A program made the translations under genes and the position numbers. Below, piece by piece: positions 1 through 9,844 of a stretch of 39,387 nt of DNA. Source of the DNA: Bondarzewia mesenterica (Eukaryota > Basidiomycota > Agaricomycetes > Russulales > Bondarzewiaceae); contig SGPL01000321.1 of the NCBI GenBank assembly GCA_004802705.1, positions 1-39,387 on the forward strand, written 5' to 3'. The notes beneath the pieces are model-generated. The model ran no database searches. It had not been told where the DNA came from and was given only the letters and a program-made list of their open reading frames with translations. Position 1 is the stretch's first letter. The number at the start of each line of letters is the position of its first letter.

Positions 1-588
1 AGTACCGAGCCGAGGACAGCACGGAGGTGGCATTACTAGATAGTTCATGAAACATTGACGGAGGGGAAGCGAGGAACGTCAAGCGCATCGAACGAAGGAG
101 ACCAAAAATGGTATCGGCGCCAGATAGTCCTCGCACGCGTGGGGTGCTCACGCGCCGGCAAGATGCAAGGTCTTCCATACGTGTGCCATAGTCAAGTCTA
201 CATCCTAGACACGGGTATAGGATATGTCGGGAGCTCCTCGAATGATGTGCACTGTAATTTCTCTTGACACTTGAAACTCAAGGAAAATGGTCAAGCAGTT
301 CATGCGGAGAACCTGACTTACCTGCGACAGTCTCCTAGTAAGAGATCATTCTGTATCAGTACTTCCTACATGACTTGCCAACCGAACGCCAACACTGAGT
401 TGGTGGAAGTCAGTTGCAAAACTTGGAGACCTTCAGTTCTACGAGACTTGCCCGATTTGTTAATTACGTAATCCGATCTGACTTCAAGGAGCCGAACCAG
501 CAGGACCGGAGCCCTGACAGAGACGAGTACTTCAACTTGGTCTGATACATAAGGACCAAGTCTCTTCATCCACGCCCAACCTGCGACG
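1..588. other. Left-edge region, no gene recognised
   Basis: Only short unrelated open frames occur on both strands. Around 300-480 there is faint similarity to the first exon of the tandem family further right (a GTAATC-type word and an 'AGA-CATTCTGT' stretch), too weak to call. The last part should hold the promoter of the dehydratase gene that starts at 589; I see no clear TATA box. Confidence 0.5.
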
Positions 589-1564
589 ATGAGCCAACAA
601 CGCCCACCGATCACAAAAAAGAAACGTATGTCGCGTCGTTTGGCCTCCGTATCCCGCTCCGTGTCATCGAGCTCACAATCAGTCCTTCCTCAGCGACCCC
701 ACCCCTTGTCAAGGGCTACCTCGTCCTCTACAACCTGCTCTCCGCAGCGGGATGGTCCTACGTCCTCTACCTCACCCTGATTCATTTTTTGAGTCCGACA
801 GTCCCCGCCTCGGCATCCATACCTTCATTCATACCCACCTCCCTCGCGCCCTTGTACAAACGCGCCACGAGCACTTTCGCTGCCGTTGGCGAACCGACAT
901 TCTACGTACAAAGCCTTGCCATCCTCGAAATCCTCCACGCCCTCCTCGGTTTCGTGCGCAGCCCGCTCACGACGACCGCCATGCAAGTCGCGAGCCGGCT
1001 CTACTTAGTCTGGTACATAGCCGCGCGCTTCGACTCCGTGAGTGCGTTCTCCTTCTCCGCTTCCCCATATTTTCGGCCATCGGAAACTTTGGCTTACGGT
1101 GAACGCGTCCAGGCCCGCGCGAGCCCGTTCTACGGTAGTATGGTCCTGTCGTGGTCCGTCACCGAAGTCATTCGCTACACCTTCTACGCCTCCTCGCTCG
1201 TGGGAATCGAGCCCCGAGTGCTCCTCTGGCTTCGGTATACCACATTCTACGTCCTCTATATCACCGGCGCGTCGTCCGAGGCGTTCGTCGCGTTTTCTAC
1301 GCTCCCGCTGCGAAAGCCCGTCGAGGAGTGGGACGCAGAGTCCCTCGGCCGTGCGCTGTTGTTCTGCATCTGGTGGCCAGGTGAGTGGTGATGCGTGCAG
1401 CTTGCCGAATGCATTGCTCACCCGGTGTCGTGGGATGTTTTTTTTTTTTTTTTTTTCGTCGCTTGCGCGAAAAAGCGCTGTATTTCCTGTATGGCCACAT
1501 GATCAAGCAGCGCCGAAAGGTATTTGGTGGTGCGAAGAAGGGACAAAAGTCAAAGTCATCTTAG
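589..1564 (+). CDS. PHS1: Very-long-chain (3R)-3-hydroxyacyl-CoA dehydratase (PHS1/HACD family)
   Basis: Model join(589..625, 694..1037, 1113..1380, 1476..1564) gives 245 residues and closes exactly in frame. Known role of the family: third step of very-long-chain fatty acid elongation in the ER membrane, dehydrating 3-hydroxyacyl-CoA, and feeding sphingolipid synthesis. Seen: several hydrophobic segments; the family blocks LEILHALLGFVRS, AMQVASRLYLVW and SWSVTEVIRY; and YITGASSE, whose Tyr176 and Glu183 match the catalytic Tyr/Glu pair of Phs1 (spacing of seven kept; the usual Pro after Tyr is Ile). The lysine-rich tail KKGQKSKSS fits an ER-retained protein. The start was chosen because ATG 589 plus the GTATGT...CTCAG intron joins the first helix in phase. 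Introns are 68, 75 and 95 bases; the 75-base one is a multiple of three and reads through. The third intron holds a run of 19 T. Confidence 0.9.
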
Positions 1565-1976
1565 TGACTTTGCTCCGCCACATCCCTTCTCTCTTGCTAA
1601 TGGTATTCGCGGATGCAGATGGGACGTAGTGCTCGTAATTAGCCGCCTAAGGGCAGAGTGGCCAATCGTCAACTTTTTTTCCTCAGAATCTCTCAGGATC
1701 TTCCTGTCTGACCTTGTAAGGCCTTGCGTATTTTGAGGTAACTGTATTGCATGAACCATCAAGGCTATCTCTCGGCATTGCTTGATCAAATATCACATTT
1801 TTCAATGACGGTATAGATGATCACGATAGATATGCTCGCCGAATTTCTGCTTTGCGTTATTTGCACTGTGCCTTCACGAATTATGAGACCAAGTGATACT
1901 CTTAAGATCTTAAGAGACCGTCCAACTGGAACATCTCCAGCTTAAAACAGGTTCAAAACCAGGCGGTAGCCAGGTA
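1565..1976. other. Intergenic, no gene seen
   Basis: A/T-richer stretch downstream of the dehydratase gene. It has short T runs and no frame that looks like a conserved protein on either strand. Confidence 0.5.
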
Positions 1977-2125
1977 AAGGTCGTATTACGTAATCTTAAG
2001 GATTGCGACACCACCGACGTGCACCAGGACAGACCAGGACTCGCCAACTTATCCTAGTTTCTTTGCCATTTTCCGGGGTGAGTCCTGTTTCAATCCAGTC
2101 AGGCAGTTGTTGTCTGATTTATAAA
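1977..2125 (+). pseudogene. Detached first exon and intron-1 start of tandem family copy 1
   Basis: From the GTAATC word near 1990 to GTCTGATTTAT at 2112-2122, this stretch aligns by eye with exon 1 plus the start of intron 1 of copies 2 and 4 (5640-5780, 9955-10095). It includes CTCGCCAACTTATCCTA and the GTGAGTCCTGTTTCAAT donor region. The rest of copy 1 resumes only at 3534, so exon 1 was separated from the gene body by about 1.4 kb of inserted DNA. The coding frame is degraded: there are extra bases around CACCAGGACAGACCAGG relative to copies 2 and 4. Confidence 0.65.
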
Positions 2126-3533
2126 CTAGGGAAGGGCCGACTGCGTCGGCAGCCACCTTGCTTGCGGCGCAATGCAACATTTGAGTTTTCCACATTTTCT
2201 ATTACATTCTTACAGTACGAAGTCATCTAGTCTATGTATTATTACGAGAAAATCATGCACAGAAAGATCGAGAAGCAGACGTGCAATGTGATAATTATTC
2301 TAAGGTCGTCGTGTCTTTTCCTCCTTCGACGTGCAGTCCACACTTGGCCTTCTCCTCCTTGCCCACACAGCGACCTGCGCGCTCGCTCTCATCACCCTCC
2401 CCACTCTTTACTGTACTGTACCAGTCACTGATGCTCTTGTAACCCCGACTGAGGAGTTCATTGTGCGGGACATTGTTGGACTTGATGCAATCATGTACCA
2501 GTCAATAAGGTGAAAGTTCCAGGCAAAGAGCCGGTTAAGCTTGAGCGGCCCGTTTCGCGATGCACGGCGACCTGTGATGACAGATTTGACACCGAGCTCC
2601 CATGTGTGCAGCGCGCAGGCTCAACCTATGCAAGGAAACCATCAATTTAAGCGGGATTCAATAGTCAAATGACTCCCTTGAGCATACCTTTACGACGAAA
2701 TCGTACTTGTCCTTATCCGTCTCCTAGTACAAGTGGCCCGCCCGAACCATCCGGACGTCTCGGCGCATCGTCACGCTTCTTACGATCAGACGAGGCGGCG
2801 GCAGGGAGGCTGCCCTTGAAAACATGTCAATGGCAACGAGTCCTGTGAGGCCAAAGGCGTTCATTTGGTATAGGCTCGGGAGGTAGTCAACTGCGCATTG
2901 CAGGATCTCTTCGAGGGTGAGAGGGTTTGAATAGGTGTAGATCTTGTCAAGATCATCGCGCAAAGGTCCGTCATTTCGAGACGGAGGGGCTCAAAATGAC
3001 AGGATAGAGTGGGCGAGCACGAAGCCCCGCCCTGTTGAAACGGCGGGTTTGGGGATGGAGTGGAGGAGCCAAATTCCGCGGTGTCGAAAGGACGGGGATG
3101 GGGAGGGGGCGGACGAGCGCGACGTCTAGTCCCCCAGTGGCAGGTTGTAGACACTTCTTACAACCTTCGTACCTCAGGATATCCGTGTCTGATGCGACGC
3201 CCCACTGCATCAAAATGGCGGGCTGGTAACACGCACCTGAGATATTGGAGAGATTATTTAACACATCCCGCCCATCCCGCGGGAAAATGGCGCGTGCCGG
3301 CACGGCATTGCCTCGTTGTCGCCTCAACAGTTACACTTGACGACCTCAATGCGATGCGAATGAATAGGAATGAATAGTGTCGACATTACTGCTCTGTCTA
3401 CCCGCTCTATCTACGTCTACAAAAATTGAGACTCCGAAAGGCTTTCTGTTGTTTGTACCTGTGTACGCGGTTTGTCGGTGCCTGGCGTCATTCCAAGGGT
3501 GCGTTCAAGTTTTCAACCTTGCAAGCAAGGTAA
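2126..3533 (-). mobile_element. Helitron-like non-autonomous insertion in intron 1 of copy 1
   Basis: The uninserted site is visible in copies 2 and 3, where the intron runs straight from CTGATTTAT to ATTGTTTTCTG. In copy 1 about 1.41 kb lies between these words. Read on the minus strand, the 3' end of the insert is a 6-bp hairpin (GCCGAC-GCA-GTCGGC, 2136-2150), then six bases, then CTAG (2126-2129), followed by host T. A hairpin about 10 bases from a CTRR end, insertion into an A/T dinucleotide and no target duplication are established Helitron hallmarks. The 5' end reads TTACCTTGC rather than the usual TC and carries a near-perfect palindrome at 3517-3532. No Rep/helicase is encoded, so any element is non-autonomous. 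Another type of insertion or simple rearrangement is possible. Confidence 0.5.
2724..3327 (-). pseudogene. Unidentified gene fragments inside the insertion
   Basis: Minus-strand frames here look protein-like but do not form one reading frame. One exon-like piece (about 3160-3280) contains DVLNNLSNISGACYQPAIL and a Cys-rich YEGCKKC. Another (2724-2963) contains LTLEEILQCAVDYLPSLYQ and GLTGLVAIDMF. I do not recognise the family. They lie on the same strand as the presumed sense strand of the insertion, as expected for captured host exons, but this is inference. The intervening stretch is Pro/Arg-rich and probably intronic or decayed. Confidence 0.35.
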
Positions 3534-3547
3534 TTGTTTTCTGTCAG

Positions 3548-5314
3548 GCGCGAAACTTAACCTCCCCTGCGAGGAGTGTGCGGGTTGTCCCAGCATAATA
3601 ATCGTCCATGCTTTGTCGCCGACTCATCCACGTCCAGACTAGGCGTTTCACTCTCTTTCCACAGCACAGCGTTGGTCTCGCTGGAGCCTATTTTTCATGT
3701 CGAAGTACTCACGCCGACTCGAAAGGGTGTGCTAAAAGCGGGGTGTCAGTAAATGTGGTGTTGGCGAGGCAGTATGTTCGTAGTTCTTCGGATTCCTGAT
3801 GGCTGCGTGACTGAGGTTTGAATATTCTTTCATATCAGTCAGCGCGTTCTGCAGACCCAGATGACAATGTGGCGGCACATCTTCCTGTGACTCGCGGGAT
3901 CACTAGACATACGAAAATATTCCGCTACATTCAGAGCTTTGATCCAAGCCACCTTCAGCCCGAAGACTTCCATGACATTTCACATAGAAAACGCGCGACA
4001 TTCACGGTCGTTCTCGATGGCCAGAAACTCCGCCCCTCGTTCAGGATCTTTTATAGAGGAAGTGCTACCTTTCCGAAAGGAACTCATGGTTATCTCTACT
4101 ACAGTCCATCCATGACGCCAGACTTGTCGGATGGCGAGATTCGCTTCCGCGTCACCCAACCTGGAGATCCTGCAGACACTTTCGAGGAGGGCCATGATTT
4201 GTTGTTACCCCGGGGTGGTCGATGGAAGGCTGTTATTTCACAGCTCTTCACCTCACCGTTAACAGTCTCCGCACGCAGGCTACTCATCAAAGAGAATTCG
4301 ACGCTCAAGGATTACCAGGTCAAACCACTACCTCGCAAATTTCCCTTCTCTCGGTACATCCATAATCTTGATCCCCGACACATCACATCTTCAGATTTCC
4401 ACGATATCTCAGGTCTCTTATATCCAAGATTCTATGCCGGGACTGTCCCAGAGAATTTTCAACAAATCTACTATGAATCGACTGGGGGAAATCCGTCTGT
4501 GCTCATTCGTTTCCCTTCTGGAACGCACGGGTTTCTCTACTATCACCGTCGGACTGGCATTGAAGAGGGACAGCTGCGTTTTCGCATCACCAAGGATGCT
4601 AATCCCACCAGTTTTGCGGAGGGAAAGGACCTCCTGTTTCGCAAAGCTTTACCATGGTACCTACCGGAAAGTCGATTGCGTCCTAACGCACTCGGTAGTC
4701 TTATTCCAAAAGACGATGGTGCTACAAAACCAGAGAGCGTCCCGGCGGAGCAACTTACGCGCTATGATCGGCCTCCAGCGGTTTATCGCGCCCAAAACCG
4801 GGTGATGACGGCCTTCGGTCAATTATTTTCAATTTCGTTCTCTTCATATTGCAGCCGCTTCTGGATCGGATACGGCGGACGCAGACGGATGTTCTTGTTG
4901 TACCATCCTCTCATTGTCTATGATGGACATACTCATCAATCGATTTACGACGGTCAGCTTCAGATTATCTGACTGAGAATGACCTCCTCAAACTACCTTA
5001 AAACTTCAGGAGGCGCATTATGTTGCTTTGAACCGTCACCTTTACCTGAAGATCAAGGCTCGATCGCAGTTGTCCTGCGCCTGTGCAAGATCATCTCACC
5101 TATCACTCTCAAGGAGCACGACCAGCTTCCGAAAAATCTTGATCTTCGGCATGTCCCCAAGCCACCGAAAATAGGAGAACTATTCGAGCGGCGTGCTTCC
5201 GTGTGGGTGCATCGCCCCAAACCAAATACAAGTAATTCTCGGGCTTTGGAATTCCTATTCAGAGCTCAAGCAGACAGTTCGGAAGGTGGAGGTACTTTGA
5301 AATCGGCTGCTTGA
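3548..5314 (+). pseudogene. Tandem family copy 1, interrupted
   Basis: Exon 2 equivalent is 3548-3771, intron 3772-3854, large exon 3855-5314. Compared with copy 2, exon 2 has TAA at 3558 and again at 3750, and the large exon has TGA at 4970 where copy 3 has TGT (one base change). Beyond that stop the frame is open to 5314 and still matches copies 2 and 3, so the stop looks recent. The first exon lies at 1977-2125, beyond the insertion. If the gene instead starts at ATG 3608 in the alternative frame, only the 4970 stop would matter, giving a product that lacks the C-terminal part of module 3. Function unknown; see copy 2 for the architecture. Confidence 0.75.
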
Positions 5315-5530
5315 CTACGTCCTAGTCTTTGGTCAATTGTTTATCTTCTTTACTTCTCGGTGCCCATCTTTCGCATCTGGCAAGAATCGCACCTTCATTC
5401 AAATGATCAAATTGATCAAACGAACCCTACTACATCATGTTGCAACGTATCAGCACTCTTGAGGCAACGATCGGTGCAGAAATGGAAGGACACTCCGTAG
5501 GGCTTAAGACGCTTTAAGACGTCCCAGACA

Positions 5531-7543
5531 ATGACAAGCTTTGACGGTCCGCAACTAGTCTCTGTAGCAACCTACCTAGAAGACAGTCGTTCTGTGTGTC
5601 CGCAACCCTCCTCAACTCATCGAGAAAGTCTGGATTGCAAAGGTCATACAAATTATGTAATCAAATCGGAGTTTGCGACGCCGACGTGCACCGGGACTCG
5701 CCAACTTATCCTAATTTCTTTGCCATTTTCTGGGTGAGTCCTGTTTCAATCAAGTCCGGCAGTTATGTCTGATTTATGGATTGTTTTCTGCCAGGCGCGA
5801 AACTTCACCTACCCTGCGAGGAGTGTGCAGGTTGTCCCAGCGCAATAGTCATCCATGTTTTGTCGCAGACTCATCCACGTCCAGATTAAGCGTTACACTC
5901 TCTTTCCACAACACACCCTTGGTCTCGCTGGAGCCGATTGTTCGAGTCGAAGCTTTCACGCGGACTGGAAATGGTGCGCTAAAAGTGGGGTGCCAGTACA
6001 TTTGGCTTTGGCGAGGCAGTATGTTCGTAGTTCTCCGGATTCCTGATGATTGTGTGACTGAAGTTTAGATATTCCTTCCTATCAGTCAACGCGTTCTGTA
6101 GACGCAGATGAGGCTCGGGGGATCCCCAAATATAGGAGAGCCTTACGCTTCGTTCGGAGCTTTGATCCAAGCCGCCTTCAGCCTAAAGACTTCTATGACA
6201 TTTCACACAGAAAACGCGTGACATTCATGGTCGTTCTCGATGGCCAGAAACTCAGCCCCTCATTTGTGATCCGATATAGAGGAACGGCTACATTTCCGAA
6301 AGGAACTCAAGGTTATCTCTACTATAGTCCATCGACGACGCCAGACTTGTCGGATGGCGAGATTCGCTTCCGCGTCACCCAGCCTGGAGATCCTGCAGAC
6401 ACTTTCAAGGAAGGCCATGATTTGCTGCTTCCCACGGGTGTTCGATGGAGATTCCCTGTTACGAAGATTTTTGCAGGGCGGTCTCGGGTCTCCGCACGCA
6501 GGCTACTCATCAAAGAGAATTCGCCGCTCGAGGGCTATCAGGTCAAACCACTATCTCACAAAATTCCCATGCGTTGGTATATCCGAGCTCTTGATCCTCA
6601 GCGCATCACGTCTTCGGATTTCCACGATATCTCAGGTCTTTTTTATGTAAAATTCTTTGTCGAGAACCTCGAAGAGACTCCTCAAAAAATCGTCTACGAA
6701 GCGACTGGCGGAAGCCCTTTTCGGCAACTTTGTTTCCCTCCTGGAACGCACGGGTTTCTCTACTATCACCGTCAGACTGGCATAGAGGAGGGACAGGTCC
6801 GTTTTCGCATCACCAAGGATGCTAATCCCACCAGTTTTGCGGAGGGGGAGGACCTCTTGCTTCGTAAAGGTTTCCCATGGTACATATCAGGCAGTCGATT
6901 GCGTTCTAGCGGGCTTGGTAGTCTTATTCCAAAAGACGATGGTGCTGCAAAACCAGAGATGGTCCCGGCGGAGCATCAGGACGTTACGCGCTACGATCGG
7001 CTTCCATTCGTTTATCGCACCCAAAACCGTCCGATGTTTGCGTTCGGTCAATTATTTTCAATTTCATTCTCCTCATTGTGCAACCACGTCTGGATCGGAT
7101 ACGGAGAACGCAGACGGCGGTTCAGGTTGCGTCACCCTCTCTTTGTCCCGAATGAAGGTCGTCCTCAAACGATTTATGATGGTCAGCTTCAGATTATCTG
7201 TCGGAGAATTGTCCTTTTAAATTGCCTTTATACTTCAGGAATTGGATTATGCTGCTTTGAACCATCACCTTTACCCAAAGATCAAGGCTCGATCGCGATT
7301 GTATTGCGCCTGTGCAAGATCATCTCGCCTATCACCCTCAAGGAGCGCGACCAGCTTCCGAAAAATCTTGATCTTGAGCATATCCCTAAGCCGCCGAAAA
7401 CAGGAGAACTGTTCCAACGGCATGCCTCCATATGGGTGTGTCGCTCCAGGCCAAATACACATAATTCTCGGGCGTTGGAATTCTTGTTCAGAGCTCAAGC
7501 AGACAGTTCGGAAGATGGGGGGACTTTGACATCGACTGTTTGA
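5531..7543 (+). CDS. Tandem family copy 2, intact protein of unknown function (three related modules)
   Basis: Model join(5531..5733, 5795..6018, 6102..7543) closes exactly to 622 residues. Donors are GTGAGT and GTATGT, acceptors CTGCCAG and TTCTGTAG. I do not recognise a named domain. Visible: no obvious signal peptide or membrane helix; the large exon holds two clear repeats, each with RY/RFI-x(4)-DP, DF(H/Y)DIS, an FP-x-GT-x-G-(F/Y)-LYY turn, G-(E/Q)-(I/V)-RFR-(V/I)-T, F-x-EG-x-DLL and a following W, about 145 residues apart. A looser third copy (FGQLFSISFSS, LCCFEPSPLPKDQGS, VLRLCK) follows. The rich aromatic/beta pattern suggests beta-sheet modules (inference). Upstream, ATG-led frames differ between copies, so the N-terminus is less certain than the large exon. 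An alternative start at 5855 in another frame is open in all four copies. Confidence 0.7.
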
Positions 7544-7922
7544 CCACGTCTTCTCCCTTAGTCAATTGCTTATCTTGTCAGGTTATCCCAAACGTTACAC
7601 GAGAAACAGGATGTAAAAGAAATGGCGTAATTGTAGAAAATTTATTAGCGACACGAGTGGGCACCGAACGTCCACGCGGCGGATTGCAAAGGTCATATTA
7701 TGTAATCGCATAGATTGGAGATTTGTGACATGCATCGGGATTCGCCAACTTGTTATTTGACCCAGTTTCTCTGTGAAACGTGAAGCGTGTCATTTTCTCG
7801 GTGAACATTGTTTCAATCAAGTCCGGTAGTTGTTTTCTGATTTATGAATTGTTTTCTGTCAGGCCTCAGACTTCACCTACCCCGCGAGGAGTGTGCGGGT
7901 TGTCCCAGCACAATAATCGACC

Positions 7923-9638
7923 ATGCTTTGTCGCTGTCGACTCATCCACGTCCAGACTAGACATTCCCCTCTCTTTCCACGGCATAGTATTGGTCTCATT
8001 GGAGCCCATTTTTCGTGTCAAAGCATTCGGGCTGACTCGAAACGGTGCACTAAAAGCTGGGTGCCAGTACATTTGGCTTTGACGAGGCAGTATGTTCGTA
8101 GTTCTCCAGATTCCTGATGGTTGCATGACTGAGGTTTAAATTTTCTTTCATATCAGTCAGCGCGTTCTGCAGACCCAGATGATAGTGTGGCGGCACATCT
8201 TCCTGTGACTCGCGGGATCACTAGACATAAGAAAATATTCCGCTACATTCAGAGCTTTGATCCTCACCACCTTGAGCCAGAAGACTTCCATGACATTTCG
8301 CACAGGGAACGCGCAACATACATTGTCGTTCTTGATGGCCAGAAACTCCGCCCCTCGTTTTGGATCACTTATGGAGGAAGAGTTACCTTTCCGAAAGGAA
8401 CCCATGGTTATCTCTACTACAGTCCATCCACGACGCCAGATTTGTCGGATGGTGCTATTCGCTTCCGCGTCACCCAACCTGGAGATCCTAAAGACACTTT
8501 CAAGGAAGGCCATGATTTGTTGTTACCCCAGGGTGGTCGATGGAAGGCTATTATTTCACGGCTCTTCGCCTCACCGTTAACAGTCTCCGCACGCAGGCTA
8601 CTCATCAAAGAGAATTCGCCGCTCAAGGATTATCAGGTCAAACCACTACCTCGCAAACTTCCCTCATCTCGGTACATCCAAAATCTTGATCCCCGACACA
8701 TCACATCTTCAGATTTCCACGATATCTCAGGTCGTTATAATCCAAGATACTATGCCGAGACCGCCACAGAGAATCCTGAGGAAATCTACTACGAAGCGAC
8801 TGGGGGAATCCATTCTCCGATAATTCATTTCCCTCCTGGAACGCACGGGTTTCTCTACTATCATTGTCAGACTGGCATAGAGGAGGGACAGGTCCGTTTT
8901 CGCATCACCAAGGATGCTAATCCTGCCAGTTTTGTGGAGGGAAAGGACCTCCTATTTCGCACAGGTTTACCATGGTACCTACCAGGCAGTCGATTGCGTC
9001 ATAAAGCGCTGGGCCGTCTTATTCCAAAAGATGATGGTGCTACAAAACCAGAGAGCGTCCCGGTGGAACAACAGTATGCTACGCGCTACGATCGGCCTCC
9101 GGCGGCTTATCGCACCCGAAACCTATCGGTGATGGCCTTCGGTCAATTATTTTCAGTTTCATTCTCCTCAAGTCGCAACTACTTCTGGATCGGATACGGC
9201 GGACGCAGACACATGTTCGTGTTGTACCATCCTTTTCTTGTCCATAATAGAGGGCGTCGTCACACAGTTTACGATGGTCAGCTTCAGATTATCTGTCTGA
9301 GAATTATCTCCTCAAATTATCTTTCAACTTCAGGAATTGCATTATGTTGCTTTGAACCATCACCTTTACCCAAAGATCAAGGCTCGATCGCAGTTGTCCT
9401 GCGCCTGTGCAAGATCATCTCACCTATCACTCTCAAGGGGCGCGACCAGCTTCCGAAAAATCTTGATCTTCGGCATATCCCCAAGCCACCGAAAACAGGA
9501 GAACTGTTCGAGCGGCGTGCTTCCGTGTGGGTGCATCGCCCCAAACCAAATACAAGTAATTCTCGGGCTTTGGAATTCCTATTCAGAGCTCAAGCAGACA
9601 GTTCGGAAGGTGGAGGTACTTTGAAATCGGCTGCTTGA
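7923..9638 (+). CDS. Tandem family copy 3, large exon intact, 5' end uncertain
   Basis: The large exon (8173-9638, or 8157-9638) is open throughout and contains all three modules, with TGT where copy 1 has the premature TGA. In the copy 2 model, exon 2 here (7863-8089) ends in TGA at 8080-8082 (TGG in copy 2), and the exon 1 region (about 7680-7800) is diverged and lacks the ATG. If translation begins at ATG 7923 in the alternative frame, join(7923..8093, 8157..9638) gives 550 residues in phase, using a weak GTTCGT donor and a CATATCAG acceptor. So the copy is either intact under that model or a recent pseudogene. It is close in sequence to copy 1, and its last third and 3' flank match copy 1 almost base for base. 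Confidence 0.6.
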
Positions 9639-9844
9639 CTACGTCCTAGTCTTTGGTCAATTGTTTATCTTCTTTACTTCTCGGTGCCCATCTTTCGCAT
9701 CTGGCAAGAATCGCACCTTCATTCAAATGATCAAATTGATCAGACGAACCCTACTACATCATGTTGCAACGTATCAGCACTCTTGAGGCAACGATCGGTG
9801 CAGAAATGGAAGGACACTCCTTAGGGCTTAAGACGTCCCAGACA

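Noticed and set aside
2155..3532. Terminal inverted repeats (ACCTTGCTTGC on both sides) as a DNA transposon
   Set aside because: Only 11 bases match, they are not at the insertion boundaries on the left, and there is no target-site duplication.
3818..3838. Translation of the large exon of copy 1 from a codon just before CATATCAG
   Set aside because: There is no ATG there, only a TTG. The bases belong to an intron whose donor GTATGT is conserved in all four copies.
7923..8117. The 64-codon frame as a separate small gene
   Set aside because: Its 3' part overlaps the conserved splice donor and its stop lies in the intron. Kept only as an alternative first exon and as a finding.
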